Of a stretch of DNA of 64,000 nt, positions 31,587-39,849 are shown piece after piece (position 1 is the first letter of the stretch; the number at the start of each line of letters is the position of its first letter). This DNA comes from an uncultured Eubacteriales bacterium (GTDB taxonomy: Bacteria; Bacillota; Clostridia; Oscillospirales; CAG-272). The notes below the pieces were generated by a model. It worked only from the letters and a program-made list of their open reading frames with translations. It did not search any database and was not told where the DNA came from. The translations under genes and the position numbers were made by a program. The stretch lies in assembly GCA_934447715.1 (NCBI GenBank), contig CAKSER010000006.1:15860-79859 (forward strand), read 5' to 3'.

Positions 31587-32300
31587 TCAGCCGCCGAGAT
31601 ATGCTTTCTTTACATCCTCGCTTTCCATAAGCTCCTTTCCGGTGTCCGAAAGAACAATCCGTCCGTTTTCAAGGACATATGCCCTGTCGGATATGGCAAG
31701 CGATTTCCCGGCATTCTGCTCTACAAGCAGAACGGTTATTCCCTTCTTGTTGAAGCTGTTGACAATTATATCAAACACCTCGTCAACAAGAAGCGGCGAA
31801 AGACCCATAGACGGCTCGTCAAGCATCAGAAGGTCCGGATGGCTCATCATCGCCCTGCCCATTGCAAGCATCTGCTGCTCGCCTCCGGAAAGCGTGCCGG
31901 CAATCTGGCTCTTTCTCTCTCCCAACCTCGGGAAAAAGCTGTATATCTCCTCGATATCCTGCTTTATCTTTTTCTTATCCTTTTTTGTATATGCTCCCAT
32001 CAGCAGGTTTTCGTATACCGTAAGCTCCTGGAAAATCCTTCTTCCCTCCGGCACCTGCGTCATTCCGAGACGCACGATCTTGTGGCAGGGTGTTTTTGTA
32101 ATGTCCTGTCCGTTAAAAGTGACCGAGCCTCCTCTTATGGGAATCAGACCCATGATGCTCTGCATCGTTGTAGTCTTTCCGGCACCGTTTGCACCGATAA
32201 GTGTTACAATTTCTCCTTTATTTACCTCAAAGCTGATGCCCTTAAGTGCCTTGATAACACCGTAGTAGACCTCGAGGTCCTTTACTTCCAAAAATGCCAT
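31587..32300 (-). CDS. livF: Branched-chain amino acid ABC transporter ATP-binding protein LivF
   Basis: 237 residues from ATG 32300 (a GTG at 32315 overlaps the ribosome binding site GGAGGTG and is less likely). Walker A 'IGANGAGKTTTMQSIMG', Q-loop, signature 'AGTLSGGEQQMLAMGRAMMSHPDLLMLDEPSMGLSPLLVDEVF' with Walker B, and the H-loop region 'VLLVEQNAG'. 'TPCHKIVRLGMTQVPEGRRIFQELTVYENLLMGAY' is characteristic of LivF as opposed to LivG. Last gene of the livJ-H-M-G-F unit and energises uptake of Leu/Ile/Val or related amino acids. Confidence 0.94.
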   Translation of the reverse strand: MAFLEVKDLEVYYGVIKALKGISFEVNKGEIVTLIGANGAGKTTTMQSIMGLIPIRGGSVTFNGQDITKTPCHKIVRLGMTQVPEGRRIFQELTVYENLLMGAYTKKDKKKIKQDIEEIYSFFPRLGERKSQIAGTLSGGEQQMLAMGRAMMSHPDLLMLDEPSMGLSPLLVDEVFDIIVNSFNKKGITVLLVEQNAGKSLAISDRAYVLENGRIVLSDTGKELMESEDVKKAYLGG

Positions 32301-32443
32301 ATCTGCTACCGTCACCTCCGTTTTAGAGAAGGCTGCCTTTCCTTTAGAAAGAATTGTTTGTTTTACGGGAAGAGTTCTGTTTTCGCCTTACAAAACAAGT
32401 CTTAAATGCCCGATCGCGTGGTAAATGCCAAAAGCCACCCGGC

Positions 32444-33214
32444 TTAGTCTCCTATATATGCCTTGATGACCTCGGGGTTGTTAAGAACGTCCTTTGTATC
32501 TCCCTGTGCAAGAACCGTTCCGAAGTTCAGAACCGTGATCTCGTCGCAAAGACCCGAGACAAATTTCATATCATGCTCTATAAGCAGGATTGTAAGATCG
32601 TAATCATCCCTTATTTTACGGACAATATCCATCAGCTCCGCTGTTTCATTCGGATTCATACCCGCTGCCGGCTCGTCGAGAAGAAGGAGCTTTGGATTGG
32701 TTGCAAGCGCACGGGCAATCTCGAGCTTTCTCTGCTTTCCGTACGGAAGATTGCAGGCAAGGTTGTTTCTCTGGTCATAAAGACCGAATATCTTTAAAAT
32801 ATCCTTTGCCTTCTCGCGCATGTCGACCTCTGTTTTAAAGTGCCTCGGAAGGCGAAGCATACTGACAAACGGATTGCATTTGAATTCCTTATCGTTTGCA
32901 AGACCGACCATTACGTTTCTTACAACGCTCATGTTGCTGAACAGGCGGATATTCTGAAAGGTTCTCGCAATCCCCATGTGATTGATCTTTTCCTGCGTCT
33001 TGCCGTTCAGCTTTTCACCATCAAGATAAATCGCTCCGGCAGTCGGCTGATAAACACCGGTAATCATATTGAAAACGGTGGTTTTTCCGGCTCCGTTAGG
33101 TCCGACAAGACCGTAAAGCTGCTTCTTTTTTATTTCGAGATTGACATTCTGTACAGCCTTCAGACCGCCGAAGGATATGCCGAGATCTTCGGTTTTAAGC
33201 ATAACATCCGACAT
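32444..33214 (-). CDS. livG: Branched-chain amino acid ABC transporter ATP-binding protein LivG
   Basis: 256 residues. Walker A 'VGPNGAGKTTVFNMITGVYQPTAGAIYLDG'; LivG-specific 'GIARTFQNIRLFSNMSVVRNVMVGL'; signature 'LPYGKQRKLEIARALATNPKLLLLDEPAAGMNPNETAELMDIVRKIRDDYDLTILLIEHDMKFV'; and the tail 'VLNNPEVIKAYIGD', which interacts with the permeases. The signature begins LPYGKQ instead of LSGGQ, which is normal for LivG. livM ends two bases upstream of its start. Confidence 0.95.
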   Translation of the reverse strand: MSDVMLKTEDLGISFGGLKAVQNVNLEIKKKQLYGLVGPNGAGKTTVFNMITGVYQPTAGAIYLDGEKLNGKTQEKINHMGIARTFQNIRLFSNMSVVRNVMVGLANDKEFKCNPFVSMLRLPRHFKTEVDMREKAKDILKIFGLYDQRNNLACNLPYGKQRKLEIARALATNPKLLLLDEPAAGMNPNETAELMDIVRKIRDDYDLTILLIEHDMKFVSGLCDEITVLNFGTVLAQGDTKDVLNNPEVIKAYIGD

Positions 33215-33215
33215 A

Positions 33216-34370
33216 TTATTTCTCCTTTTCGTCCGGATTTCCGTCGCCGGATCCGTCTTTTATCTTTATATCGGCAGAAAGAACCTCGTCCATATTGATC
33301 TTGGTCTTGATTTTGTTCCAATCCGCCGCATCGTCGCTGATTACCTCAGGCTTTGCCGATCTGTTGAATATCTTATTCTTTAAGCTTCTCAGGCTTATTT
33401 TCTCCTTTAACGGAGCAAGAGCCGGTGCATTTCCCCAGACTACGACAACAATCAGGATAAATGCATAAATGAGCAGCTTGAGCGCCGCAAGACCGCCGGT
33501 AAGCTCGCTCTGGAGCTTGAAGTTGACATATGTGATGAGCACCGCCGAAAGAATCGAGCCGTTGATGCTTCCCATTCCGCCGAGGACGACCATGACGAGA
33601 ATTTCGATCGAATAGTTATAGGAAAACGTTCCGTAAAGAACCGGGTTTGTAAAGTGTCCGTAAAGTACCCCGGCGATTCCGGCAAAGAACGCGGCTATCG
33701 TAAAGACAAACAGCTTATAGAAGGTAACGTTTACACCCATCGCCTTCGCTGCGATCTCGTTGTCGCGGATTGCGGTAATTGCTCTTCCGTGCTTTGAACG
33801 AATAAGGTTCTGAATCAAAAACAGAACGATCAGCACGGTGATAAAGGATATAACAAACAGCTTCTTCTGATCCATCTGAATACCGTTTGTGATAAGTCCC
33901 TTTGCACCGCCGAACATCGGCAGATTTTTGAATATGTTTCTTACAATCTCTCCGAAGGCAAGAGTTACTATTGCAAGATAGTCGCCCTTGAGCCTCAGCG
34001 CAGGAAGACCGATTATAAGTCCGAAGACCGCAGCCGATATTCCTCCGATCAGCATCGAGATAATCAAAACAATGATATCGTTTCCGATTACCGGCAGAAG
34101 ACTGTTTGCCGCATAGCATCCGATATATGCTCCGACGCACATAAAGCCGGCGTGGCCGAGCGAAAGCTCGCCTAAAAATCCTACAACAAGATTAAGCGAT
34201 ACGGCAAGGATTATGCTGTATGCGATTCTTACAAAAAGTCCTGCGACAGAGCGGCTGAGCGAGCCGGTGCTGCTTAATATCGTCGAGAAAATCAGAAAGG
34301 CGATTATTACGATATAGTTTATCTGATATTTCCACTTGAATGTTTTCTTTATGTAGCTGAATAAGCTCAT
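33216..34370 (-). CDS. livM: Branched-chain amino acid ABC transporter permease LivM
   Basis: 384 residues. About nine to ten membrane helices with the LivM motifs 'SLNLVVGFLGELSLGHAGFMCVGAYIG', 'LPALRLKGDYLAIVTLAFGEIVRN', 'GRAITAIRDNEIAAKAMGVNV' (the ATPase-coupling EAA-like loop) and 'FSYNYSIEILVMVVLGGMGSINGSILSAVLITY'. A charged cytoplasmic C-terminal tail of ~55 residues with Asp and Lys is longer than usual. It is followed within two bases by livG and preceded by livH with a 3-base gap, so tightly coupled. Confidence 0.95.
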   Translation of the reverse strand: MSLFSYIKKTFKWKYQINYIVIIAFLIFSTILSSTGSLSRSVAGLFVRIAYSIILAVSLNLVVGFLGELSLGHAGFMCVGAYIGCYAANSLLPVIGNDIIVLIISMLIGGISAAVFGLIIGLPALRLKGDYLAIVTLAFGEIVRNIFKNLPMFGGAKGLITNGIQMDQKKLFVISFITVLIVLFLIQNLIRSKHGRAITAIRDNEIAAKAMGVNVTFYKLFVFTIAAFFAGIAGVLYGHFTNPVLYGTFSYNYSIEILVMVVLGGMGSINGSILSAVLITYVNFKLQSELTGGLAALKLLIYAFILIVVVVWGNAPALAPLKEKISLRSLKNKIFNRSAKPEVISDDAADWNKIKTKINMDEVLSADIKIKDGSGDGNPDEKEK

Positions 34371-34373
34371 CGT

Positions 34374-35237
34374 TTACACCTTCTCTCTGCGCTTCTTGCC
34401 GAGCAGTCCGATCGGTCTTACAAGAAGAATTACAATCAGCAGGCTGAATTCAATTGCCGTTGTGTAGTCTTTGATCATCGGAATGCTCAGGCATACCTTT
34501 TCGACAATACCCAAAAGGACTCCGCCGATCATTGCGCCCGGGATTGAACCGATTCCGCCGATTACCGCAGCCGTAAACGCCTTGATTCCGGGGAGCGAGC
34601 CGAGCGTCGGCTCAACCGCCGGTATCTGCATCAGATAAAACAGTGAGGCAAATGCAGCAAGTGCGGAGCCGATTGCAAAGGTTATCATTATTATATTATT
34701 TACATTGACGCCCATGAGCTGTGCGGCACCCCTGTCCTCGGAGACTGCAAGCATCGCGCGTCCGGTTCTGGTTTTCTTGATGAAAACCGTCAGAGCCACC
34801 ATTAATATCGCACCGACGACAAGCGTAATTACGGTGCTTACTCTTATCTGCGTGCCGAACACGGTAATCATTCCGAAATCCGGTAGCGAGATCTGGTGCG
34901 GCTTTGCGCCGAAGATAAGCTGCGCGAGTCCCTGAAACATATAGCTTACGCCGATCGCGGTGATCAGAACCGCAAGCGGAGATGCTCCTCTTAACGGCTT
35001 ATATGCAAACTTCTCGACTGCTATTCCGATAACGCAGCAGACGACGACGGATACTGCAAAGCCGACGAAGGCATTTGTACCGAGATTCAGACAGGTCAGT
35101 ATTGTATATGCACCTATCATTATAATGTCTCCGTGCGCAAAGTTAAGCATCTTGGCAATACCGTAAACCATTGTGTAACCGAGCGCCACAAGTGCATATA
35201 CCGCACCAAGACTCAGTCCGTCAAGTATTGTACTCAT
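34374..35237 (-). CDS. livH: Branched-chain amino acid ABC transporter permease LivH
   Basis: 287 residues with about eight membrane helices. LivH motifs: 'LDGLSLGAVYALVALGYTMVYGIAKMLNFAHGDIIMIGAY', 'GRAMLAVSEDRGAAQLMGVNVNNIIMITFAIGSALAAFA', 'GIKAFTAAVIGGIGSIPGAMIGGVLLGIVE'. Forms the channel with LivM. It is separated from the binding-protein gene upstream by 220 bp that hold strong hairpins, a common way to make more binding protein than permease. Confidence 0.95.
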   Translation of the reverse strand: MSTILDGLSLGAVYALVALGYTMVYGIAKMLNFAHGDIIMIGAYTILTCLNLGTNAFVGFAVSVVVCCVIGIAVEKFAYKPLRGASPLAVLITAIGVSYMFQGLAQLIFGAKPHQISLPDFGMITVFGTQIRVSTVITLVVGAILMVALTVFIKKTRTGRAMLAVSEDRGAAQLMGVNVNNIIMITFAIGSALAAFASLFYLMQIPAVEPTLGSLPGIKAFTAAVIGGIGSIPGAMIGGVLLGIVEKVCLSIPMIKDYTTAIEFSLLIVILLVRPIGLLGKKRREKV

Positions 35238-35282
35238 TGTTATTGCTCCTTATTTGCAAAATTGCGATTTGTTTTTTTTGCA

Positions 35283-35388
35283 TGCAGTGAAAGGAAGCAG
35301 ATTTTTCCTCAATCTATCTCTTTTCACTGCAGGCAAAGATTTGCCGAATAACACGTTGAGCAAGCGGACAAAGTCCGCTTGCTTAACG
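35283..35388. repeat. Stem-loops between livJ and livH
   Basis: A perfect hairpin AGCAAGCGGAC (35359-35369), loop AAA, GTCCGCTTGCT (35373-35383) extends with one mismatch to CGTT/AACG. Next to it TGCAGTGAAA (35283-35292) pairs with TTTCACTGCA (about 35323-35333). There is no T tract on the minus strand, so these look like mRNA-processing or stabilising hairpins rather than a full terminator. The 3-nt loop reads TTT in the sense strand of the operon, like the palindromic family at 25 kb. Confidence 0.65.
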
Positions 35389-35458
35389 GCAGTTACTGGT
35401 TCTCCGTTTTATCCCGAATCATTTAAAGCATCCGGACCTTACGGGTTTTTTGTGGGTT

Positions 35459-36580
35459 TTATTTTTTAAGCTCGACGATTACCGGCTCCTTGTTGCAGGC
35501 ACCGGATGCATCCCAGTTCATCTTACCTGTTATACCGACATATGAAAAGCTCTCAGCGGTAATAGCCTCAACAACCTTCTTGCTGAGATCTGCTGCAGAA
35601 ATGCTCGGATCGTTAACACCTGCTGCCTTCATTGCCTCAAAAACTGCATATACGGCATCATAGGCATCTGCTGCAAACTGGTTCGGAGTGCCGCCGAATT
35701 TCTCTTTATATGTCTTGACAAACGAAGCAACCTTTTCATCCGTGCTGTTTGCATCAAAGGGTGTTATATATTTTACATCGTTCTTTACTGTGTCATCAAT
35801 CTGATCTGCAACACCGTCAAGACCGTCGCAGCCGAAAAGAACCGCATCGCAGCCCTTTGCAGCGCATGCCTTTGCAATCAGTCCTGCCTCGGTATAATAA
35901 ATCGGGAGGAAGATTACATCGCAATCCTTGAGAGCCTCGACCTGTGTAGAGAAGTCGCGGTTGTTTTCCTTATCAAAGGACTGAGTTGTAAATTCCTTTC
36001 CGAGAGTTTTCATCTCATCCTCAAACGCCTTAAAGATTCCGCTTGAATAGTCGTCGGAGGAATCATAAATAACTCCGATATTTGCATACTTGCCTGTAAG
36101 CTCCTTTGCGGAAAGGATTCCCTGGTCAGGATCGCCGAAGCAGACACGGAATGCAGTCGGACGATCGGCAATTACGTTTGCTGCCGATGCAGAAGGAGTC
36201 ATGAAGAACAGATTGTCCTTTGCTGCCTTGGATGCAAACGCCTCGCATGAACCGGAGGTTACCGATCCGAGAGAGATCTGCATGCCCTTGTCGAACAGCT
36301 GATCGTATCCGGCAGAAGCATCCTCTGCGGTTGCCTTATCGTCTACCATCTCGAAGTTGAAAGGAACGCCGTTAAGGCCGCCAGCTGCATTGATCTCGTC
36401 AATTGCAATCTGCGCACCGTTCTTTACCGCAACACCGTATGTCATTGCACTGCCGGTAAGCGGTCCGGTTGCACCTATAAAGTAGCTGTTCTTGTCGTTC
36501 TTGCTGCCGCAGCCGGCAAAGCATGTAGCTACCATAACAAAAGCCAGAACTGCAACAATGATTTTCGTAAATGATTTCAT
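35459..36580 (-). CDS. livJ: Branched-chain amino acid ABC transporter substrate-binding lipoprotein LivJ/LivK
   Basis: 373 residues. A signal peptide with a lipobox (VATCFAGC, Cys at ~23) anchors it outside the membrane. The periplasmic-binding fold type I pattern is clear: 'YFIGATGPLTGSAMTYGVAVKNGAQIAIDEINAAGGLNGVPFNFEMVDDKATAEDASAGYDQLFDKG', 'GSVTSGSCEAFASKAAKDNLFFMTPSASA', 'VIYDSSDDYSSGIFKAFEDEMK', 'FAADAYDAVYAVFEAM'. The ligand is probably an aliphatic amino acid; other small amides cannot be excluded. First gene of the liv operon, with an AT-rich 80-bp leader. Confidence 0.94.
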   Translation of the reverse strand: MKSFTKIIVAVLAFVMVATCFAGCGSKNDKNSYFIGATGPLTGSAMTYGVAVKNGAQIAIDEINAAGGLNGVPFNFEMVDDKATAEDASAGYDQLFDKGMQISLGSVTSGSCEAFASKAAKDNLFFMTPSASAANVIADRPTAFRVCFGDPDQGILSAKELTGKYANIGVIYDSSDDYSSGIFKAFEDEMKTLGKEFTTQSFDKENNRDFSTQVEALKDCDVIFLPIYYTEAGLIAKACAAKGCDAVLFGCDGLDGVADQIDDTVKNDVKYITPFDANSTDEKVASFVKTYKEKFGGTPNQFAADAYDAVYAVFEAMKAAGVNDPSISAADLSKKVVEAITAESFSYVGITGKMNWDASGACNKEPVIVELKK

Positions 36581-36660
36581 TTTTCCTTACCTCTTTTTTT
36601 ATATATTTATTTTCAGTATTGCATATGAACACTTAAAAATACAAATTAATAAATGCAATC

Positions 36661-36694
36661 AAAAAATCGGCTTCGCTTAATTTGACGAAACCGA
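36661..36694 (-). terminator. Terminator of the 79-residue membrane protein gene
   Basis: TCGGCTTCG (36667-36675) and CGAAACCGA (36686-36694) make a 9-bp stem (one G-T pair) with a 10-nt loop; on the minus strand TTTTTTGATTG follows. It isolates the small gene from livJ. Confidence 0.75.
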
Positions 36695-36715
36695 TCGGTA
36701 AATACATGATTTTTT

Positions 36716-36955
36716 TCATGAAGCCCCAAAAGGCTTTATCCGTTTCGCCATACAGCATGCAGCATTCACAATAATGACAGTAAGTAGGACTGCAAGTAGG
36801 AGAGCATTGCCTAAAATAACGGATAATAGAAAAATGGCCGCAACAGTAGCGACCAGAACAGCAGTATAGTTTTTTTCACACGAAAAAACCGCCGGTGTGC
36901 ATTCTGCGCCGGTAAAAGGAGTGGTATAGTATTGTTTCTTTGAGCTTGAATACAT
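36716..36955 (-). CDS. Small membrane protein, unknown function
   Basis: 79 residues from ATG 36955, behind AAGGAAGG (the GTG at 36964 touches that site). A polar N-terminus (YSSSKKQYYTTPFTGAECTPAVFSCEKNY) precedes one long hydrophobic stretch 'AVLVATVAAIFLLSVILGNALLLAVLLTVIIVNAACCM', which can form a hairpin of two membrane helices, and a basic end. I do not recognise it. Good ribosome binding site and terminator support a real gene. Confidence 0.55.
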   Translation of the reverse strand: MYSSSKKQYYTTPFTGAECTPAVFSCEKNYTAVLVATVAAIFLLSVILGNALLLAVLLTVIIVNAACCMAKRIKPFGAS

Positions 36956-37155
36956 CTTTGTCACCCTTCCTTTCGGTCTTTTCTGAAATTATATACTTTT
37001 TTTTATTCTTTGTCAACAAAATTTAATAAATTAAAAAACTTTGAATAAAATACACAATTTTCAGCCGATTATCTCTTCATTTATATAGAATTTTTCCTTT
37101 CAGAATGCCGGTTTGCTCCGTTTCTTTAAAAAACCAAAAAAACATGTCCGCATGC

Positions 37156-37198
37156 AAAAAAAGATCCGGCACAAACCGATATCAGCCTGCGCCGGGTC
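37156..37198 (-). terminator. Terminator of the zinc-ribbon/TPM unit
   Basis: GATCCGGCACA (37163-37173) pairs with TGCGCCGGGTC (37188-37198) with one mismatch and one G-T pair; on the minus strand TTTTTTTGC follows. The rest of the gap 36956-37236 is AT-rich and shows nothing else. Confidence 0.75.
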
Positions 37199-37236
37199 TG
37201 CATTTTTTAAACACTTTTATATATCAGAAAAGTCTT

Positions 37237-38067
37237 TCAGAACTTTCCTCCGCCGCCTCCGTGGCTTGTTCCGGACGAGGACGTATGGGATGACGAGCCT
37301 CCTCCGCTCGAGCTGCTTTCTGTCGGTCTTGCGGTACGGCTGACCGTTCTGTAAAGGAAGAGATCGCGGCTTTCGGTCACGTTCATGCTTCCTTTTCTTA
37401 TGTAGCTGTTTGCAGCCGCCTGAGATCTGACCGATTTGAGCTTGCCCTTCATAACTCCGGTAGCAATCAGCGCGACGACAAGACCGATGACAAGCGAAAT
37501 TACAAGGCTGCCGAATACGCCAAACGGTTCTTTTGGCATATTGTCGCCGTCATATGGATTCCCGGTTTTTGCCTGCGTAAGAAACTCGTCGCACAGATCG
37601 GCAAAGGTCATAAATGCATCCGAGTAGTCACCGTCGCTCAGCGACGACAGAAATTTTTCGGAAATATAATCTATGCCGTCGTCTGTCAGAGCGGTTTTGC
37701 CGAAGCCGGTTGTGCTTATCCACCAGTCCCTGTCCTCCATGCTGACAAGCAGCAGAATTCCGTCGCGGTTGCTTGTAAAGCCGTAGCCGTTATAATCGTA
37801 AAAATCGTCGGCATAGTCCCTGGGGCTCTTTCCTTCAAGAGTGTTTGTCGTTACTACAACGACATCCGCCTGCTGCCTTTCGCTTATTTCATCAAGCTTT
37901 TCAAGCAGCTCATTTCGCTCGCTGTCGCTTAAAAGCCCTGCATAATCCTCAACTCTTGAAAGGTCGCTCTTTGCAGCAACAGAAAAAGCAGCAAGTGCAA
38001 ATATAAAGGAGATCAGCACCGAAGCGGCGCTCTTAATTATGCTTTTTGTTGTTTTCTTTGTCTTCAC
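37237..38067 (-). CDS. TPM-domain membrane protein (YgcG/DUF477 type)
   Basis: 276 residues, GTG start behind GGAGG. Signal-anchor helix (about 10-30), then the TPM domain ('RVEDYAGLLSDSERNELLEKLDEISERQQADVVVVTTNTLEGKSPRDYADDFYDYNGYGFTSNRDGILLLVSMEDRDWWISTTGFG'), a second membrane helix (about 185-205, 'SLVISLVIGLVVALIATGVM'), and a Gly/Ser-rich tail (SSSGGGSSSHTSSSGTSHGG) ending in GGGGGKF. The exposed G/S/H tail is typical of this family. Function unclear; TPM domains are linked to photosystem repair in plants and to phosphatase-like activity. It lies 13 bp behind the zinc-ribbon gene. Confidence 0.8.
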   Translation of the reverse strand: MKTKKTTKSIIKSAASVLISFIFALAAFSVAAKSDLSRVEDYAGLLSDSERNELLEKLDEISERQQADVVVVTTNTLEGKSPRDYADDFYDYNGYGFTSNRDGILLLVSMEDRDWWISTTGFGKTALTDDGIDYISEKFLSSLSDGDYSDAFMTFADLCDEFLTQAKTGNPYDGDNMPKEPFGVFGSLVISLVIGLVVALIATGVMKGKLKSVRSQAAANSYIRKGSMNVTESRDLFLYRTVSRTARPTESSSSGGGSSSHTSSSGTSHGGGGGKF

Positions 38068-38080
38068 CGTCTTAACCTCC

Positions 38081-39166
38081 TCAAATCAGCCATAAAAGAT
38101 AGGACAGTAAGAACACTCCTGCGCCTACCGCTGCGGTTAAGCCGAACAGCCATTTTCTGAATGCCGATTTATCGACAGGCAGGTCGCCTACCAGCTTTCC
38201 GGTCTGACCGTTCATCGCAAAGGTGTATTTGTTGCCCTCCCATGTCGTGTTGAGCAGCCATACCGGATAAAGTGCATATTTTACCCGTCCGTTGTGCAGG
38301 CGCACGCCGGAAGATTCCGGGACAACCGTTGCATAGCCCGAAACTGTTGCGGCAAAGGCATCCTCGGTGCTTTTTTTGATTCTCTCGTTTGCACGGTCAA
38401 TGCTGTGCTCGGTATCAATATCGTACTTGTCGGCAAAATATCCGGCAAGATATGCGGTTTTAAAGTCGACCGCGTCCGAAAAATCGTACGGCTCGATCGA
38501 TTCCATAAGATCGTCCGCCATTTTAGATGATCCGTCAACCGGAACGCAGTCAAAGCCGATGCTTCCTCCCCTTACAACAGAGAAAAAGCTCGTCTCGGTA
38601 TAGTTATATCTGCTGTCGCTCCAGGAGCGGACACGGGTTGCTCTGTAGCGGATGTTCGCATCCGCATCGGCGTCGAAAAGCCAGAACGGGACATATACGC
38701 CCTTGATCTCGTCGATGTGGTTCTGATCCTTGAACACCTTCGGAAGCAGCCTTTTTCCGCTGTAGTGCTTTAAAAGCGCCGCCTTTGCCGCATTTTTGTC
38801 AAGCTTGAACGGGATGACATAATCCGGCTTGAGCGCACCGGAAAGCTGCCCTGTCATTACAACCGGATTTCCGCAGAACGGACAGGTGGTCGCGGCTGTG
38901 TTTTCGTCTCCGATAATTTCGCCTCCGCAGGATTTGCAGATATACGATCTGAGCCCGTCGGTCTCTCCGTCCTGCCAGCTTGTTTCTGTTTCGCTTTCCC
39001 ATTTCATGTCGTCGCCGCGCTCGCCCTTGAGCTCTTCATCATAGCCCTTTAGCGTGTCCACGTCAAATTCCGTGTCGCAATACGGGCACTTCATTTTCTG
39101 CAAGCCGCTGTCAAAGGTTATCGCTCCTCCGCAGCACGGGCATTTATACTCCTGAAGCTCTGCCAT
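38081..39166 (-). CDS. Double zinc-ribbon protein with C-terminal membrane anchor
   Basis: About 361 residues from ATG 39166 (GGGAG 7 bases upstream). Two Cys4 zinc ribbons: 'YKCPCCGGAITFDSGLQKMKCPYC' (about 5-30) and 'YICKSCGGEIIGDENTAATTCPFCGNPV' (about 75-105). Then 'PDYVIPFKLDKNAAKAALLKHYSGKRLLPKVF', 'IKGVYVPFWLFDADADANIRYRA', 'ALYPVWLLNTTWEGNKYTFAMNGQTGKLVGDLPVDKSAF' and one C-terminal membrane helix. This architecture is widespread in Clostridia next to TPM proteins. The role is unknown, perhaps membrane stress. A perfect 20-bp palindrome of A/T bases (39191-39210) sits just upstream. Confidence 0.8.
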   Translation of the reverse strand: MAELQEYKCPCCGGAITFDSGLQKMKCPYCDTEFDVDTLKGYDEELKGERGDDMKWESETETSWQDGETDGLRSYICKSCGGEIIGDENTAATTCPFCGNPVVMTGQLSGALKPDYVIPFKLDKNAAKAALLKHYSGKRLLPKVFKDQNHIDEIKGVYVPFWLFDADADANIRYRATRVRSWSDSRYNYTETSFFSVVRGGSIGFDCVPVDGSSKMADDLMESIEPYDFSDAVDFKTAYLAGYFADKYDIDTEHSIDRANERIKKSTEDAFAATVSGYATVVPESSGVRLHNGRVKYALYPVWLLNTTWEGNKYTFAMNGQTGKLVGDLPVDKSAFRKWLFGLTAAVGAGVFLLSYLLWLI

Positions 39167-39293
39167 TCTGTTATCTCCCATTTATTTTATATATTAAAAA
39201 TTTTTAATATTCGTTCGTTTTATTTATATTTATGCCTCTGACAGCGGCATAATACAAAGCACAAGTCTTTTAATCTGGGCCGAGCCTAAGCCC

Positions 39294-39563
39294 TCACGGC
39301 TTTCTGCCTGCCGAATACGGATTTTTGTTTTCCTTTGGCGGATCCTTTATATTGCTGCATTTCCCTGCCCATCTCAAAAAGAGCATCCAAAAAAGGATTC
39401 CCAAAATCCAAAGTGCAAGAGCCGCAGCCGACCACCAGACCGATAAGCCGAGACACCTATGCAAGACATATAAAATCACAGCCGGAATGATCCCCTCGAA
39501 ATTCAGCAAAAGGTTGATAAGCAGGCTGACAAAAAAGCCGGCATTGCGTCGTGTCCTGCGCAT
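39294..39563 (-). CDS. Small two-helix membrane protein, unknown
   Basis: 89 residues with a strong ribosome binding site (GGAGGTGAG) before the ATG. Two hydrophobic segments: 'FFVSLLINLLLNFEGIIPAVILYVLHRCL' and 'WWSAAALALWILGILFWMLFLRWAG'. The ends are basic (MRRTRRNAG; KENKNPYSAGRKP), so both termini are probably cytoplasmic. I do not recognise a family. Confidence 0.6.
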   Translation of the reverse strand: MRRTRRNAGFFVSLLINLLLNFEGIIPAVILYVLHRCLGLSVWWSAAALALWILGILFWMLFLRWAGKCSNIKDPPKENKNPYSAGRKP

Positions 39564-39660
39564 TTTCTCACCTCCGCTTATCTCGTTTCATATTGCCACC
39601 GCATTTAGTATACCATGAAGCAAAAATGCTTGCTTGCAAGGGTATTTTTGCGAAGCCGTC

Positions 39661-39735
39661 AATGTCCGCAGCCGCGCGAAGTACGGAAAGACAACAGCCG
39701 TGAAAGTTTGCTTTGCAAACTTTTCTGCGGACATT
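39661..39735. repeat. Solo palindromic repeat of the type B cloverleaf family
   Basis: Perfect 11-bp terminal arms AATGTCCGCAG (39661-39671) and CTGCGGACATT (39725-39735) enclose CCGCGC-GAA-GTACGG and AAAGTTTGC (39703-39711)-TTT-GCAAACTTT (39715-39723). Order and spacing match the modules at 25.2-25.4 kb while most stem bases differ. A decayed hairpin (GCAAAAATGC...) precedes it from about 39618. It lies in the gap 39564-39849, together with the lipoprotein terminator. Confidence 0.8.
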
Positions 39736-39794
39736 ATACCACACCAATTCGGTGTTTTTCAACATTTTTTGCCCGGTAAATACAGCAAAATGCA

Positions 39795-39828
39795 AAAAAG
39801 CTCCGAAGAGAATTGCTCTCTTCAAAGC
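39795..39828 (-). terminator. Terminator of the lipoprotein gene
   Basis: GCTCCGAAGAGA (39800-39811) and TCTCTTCAAAGC (39817-39828) form a 12-bp stem including two G-T pairs, loop 5 nt; on the minus strand TTTTTTGC follows. Confidence 0.85.
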
Positions 39829-39849
39829 CTTTTTAGTAAACTGCATCCT

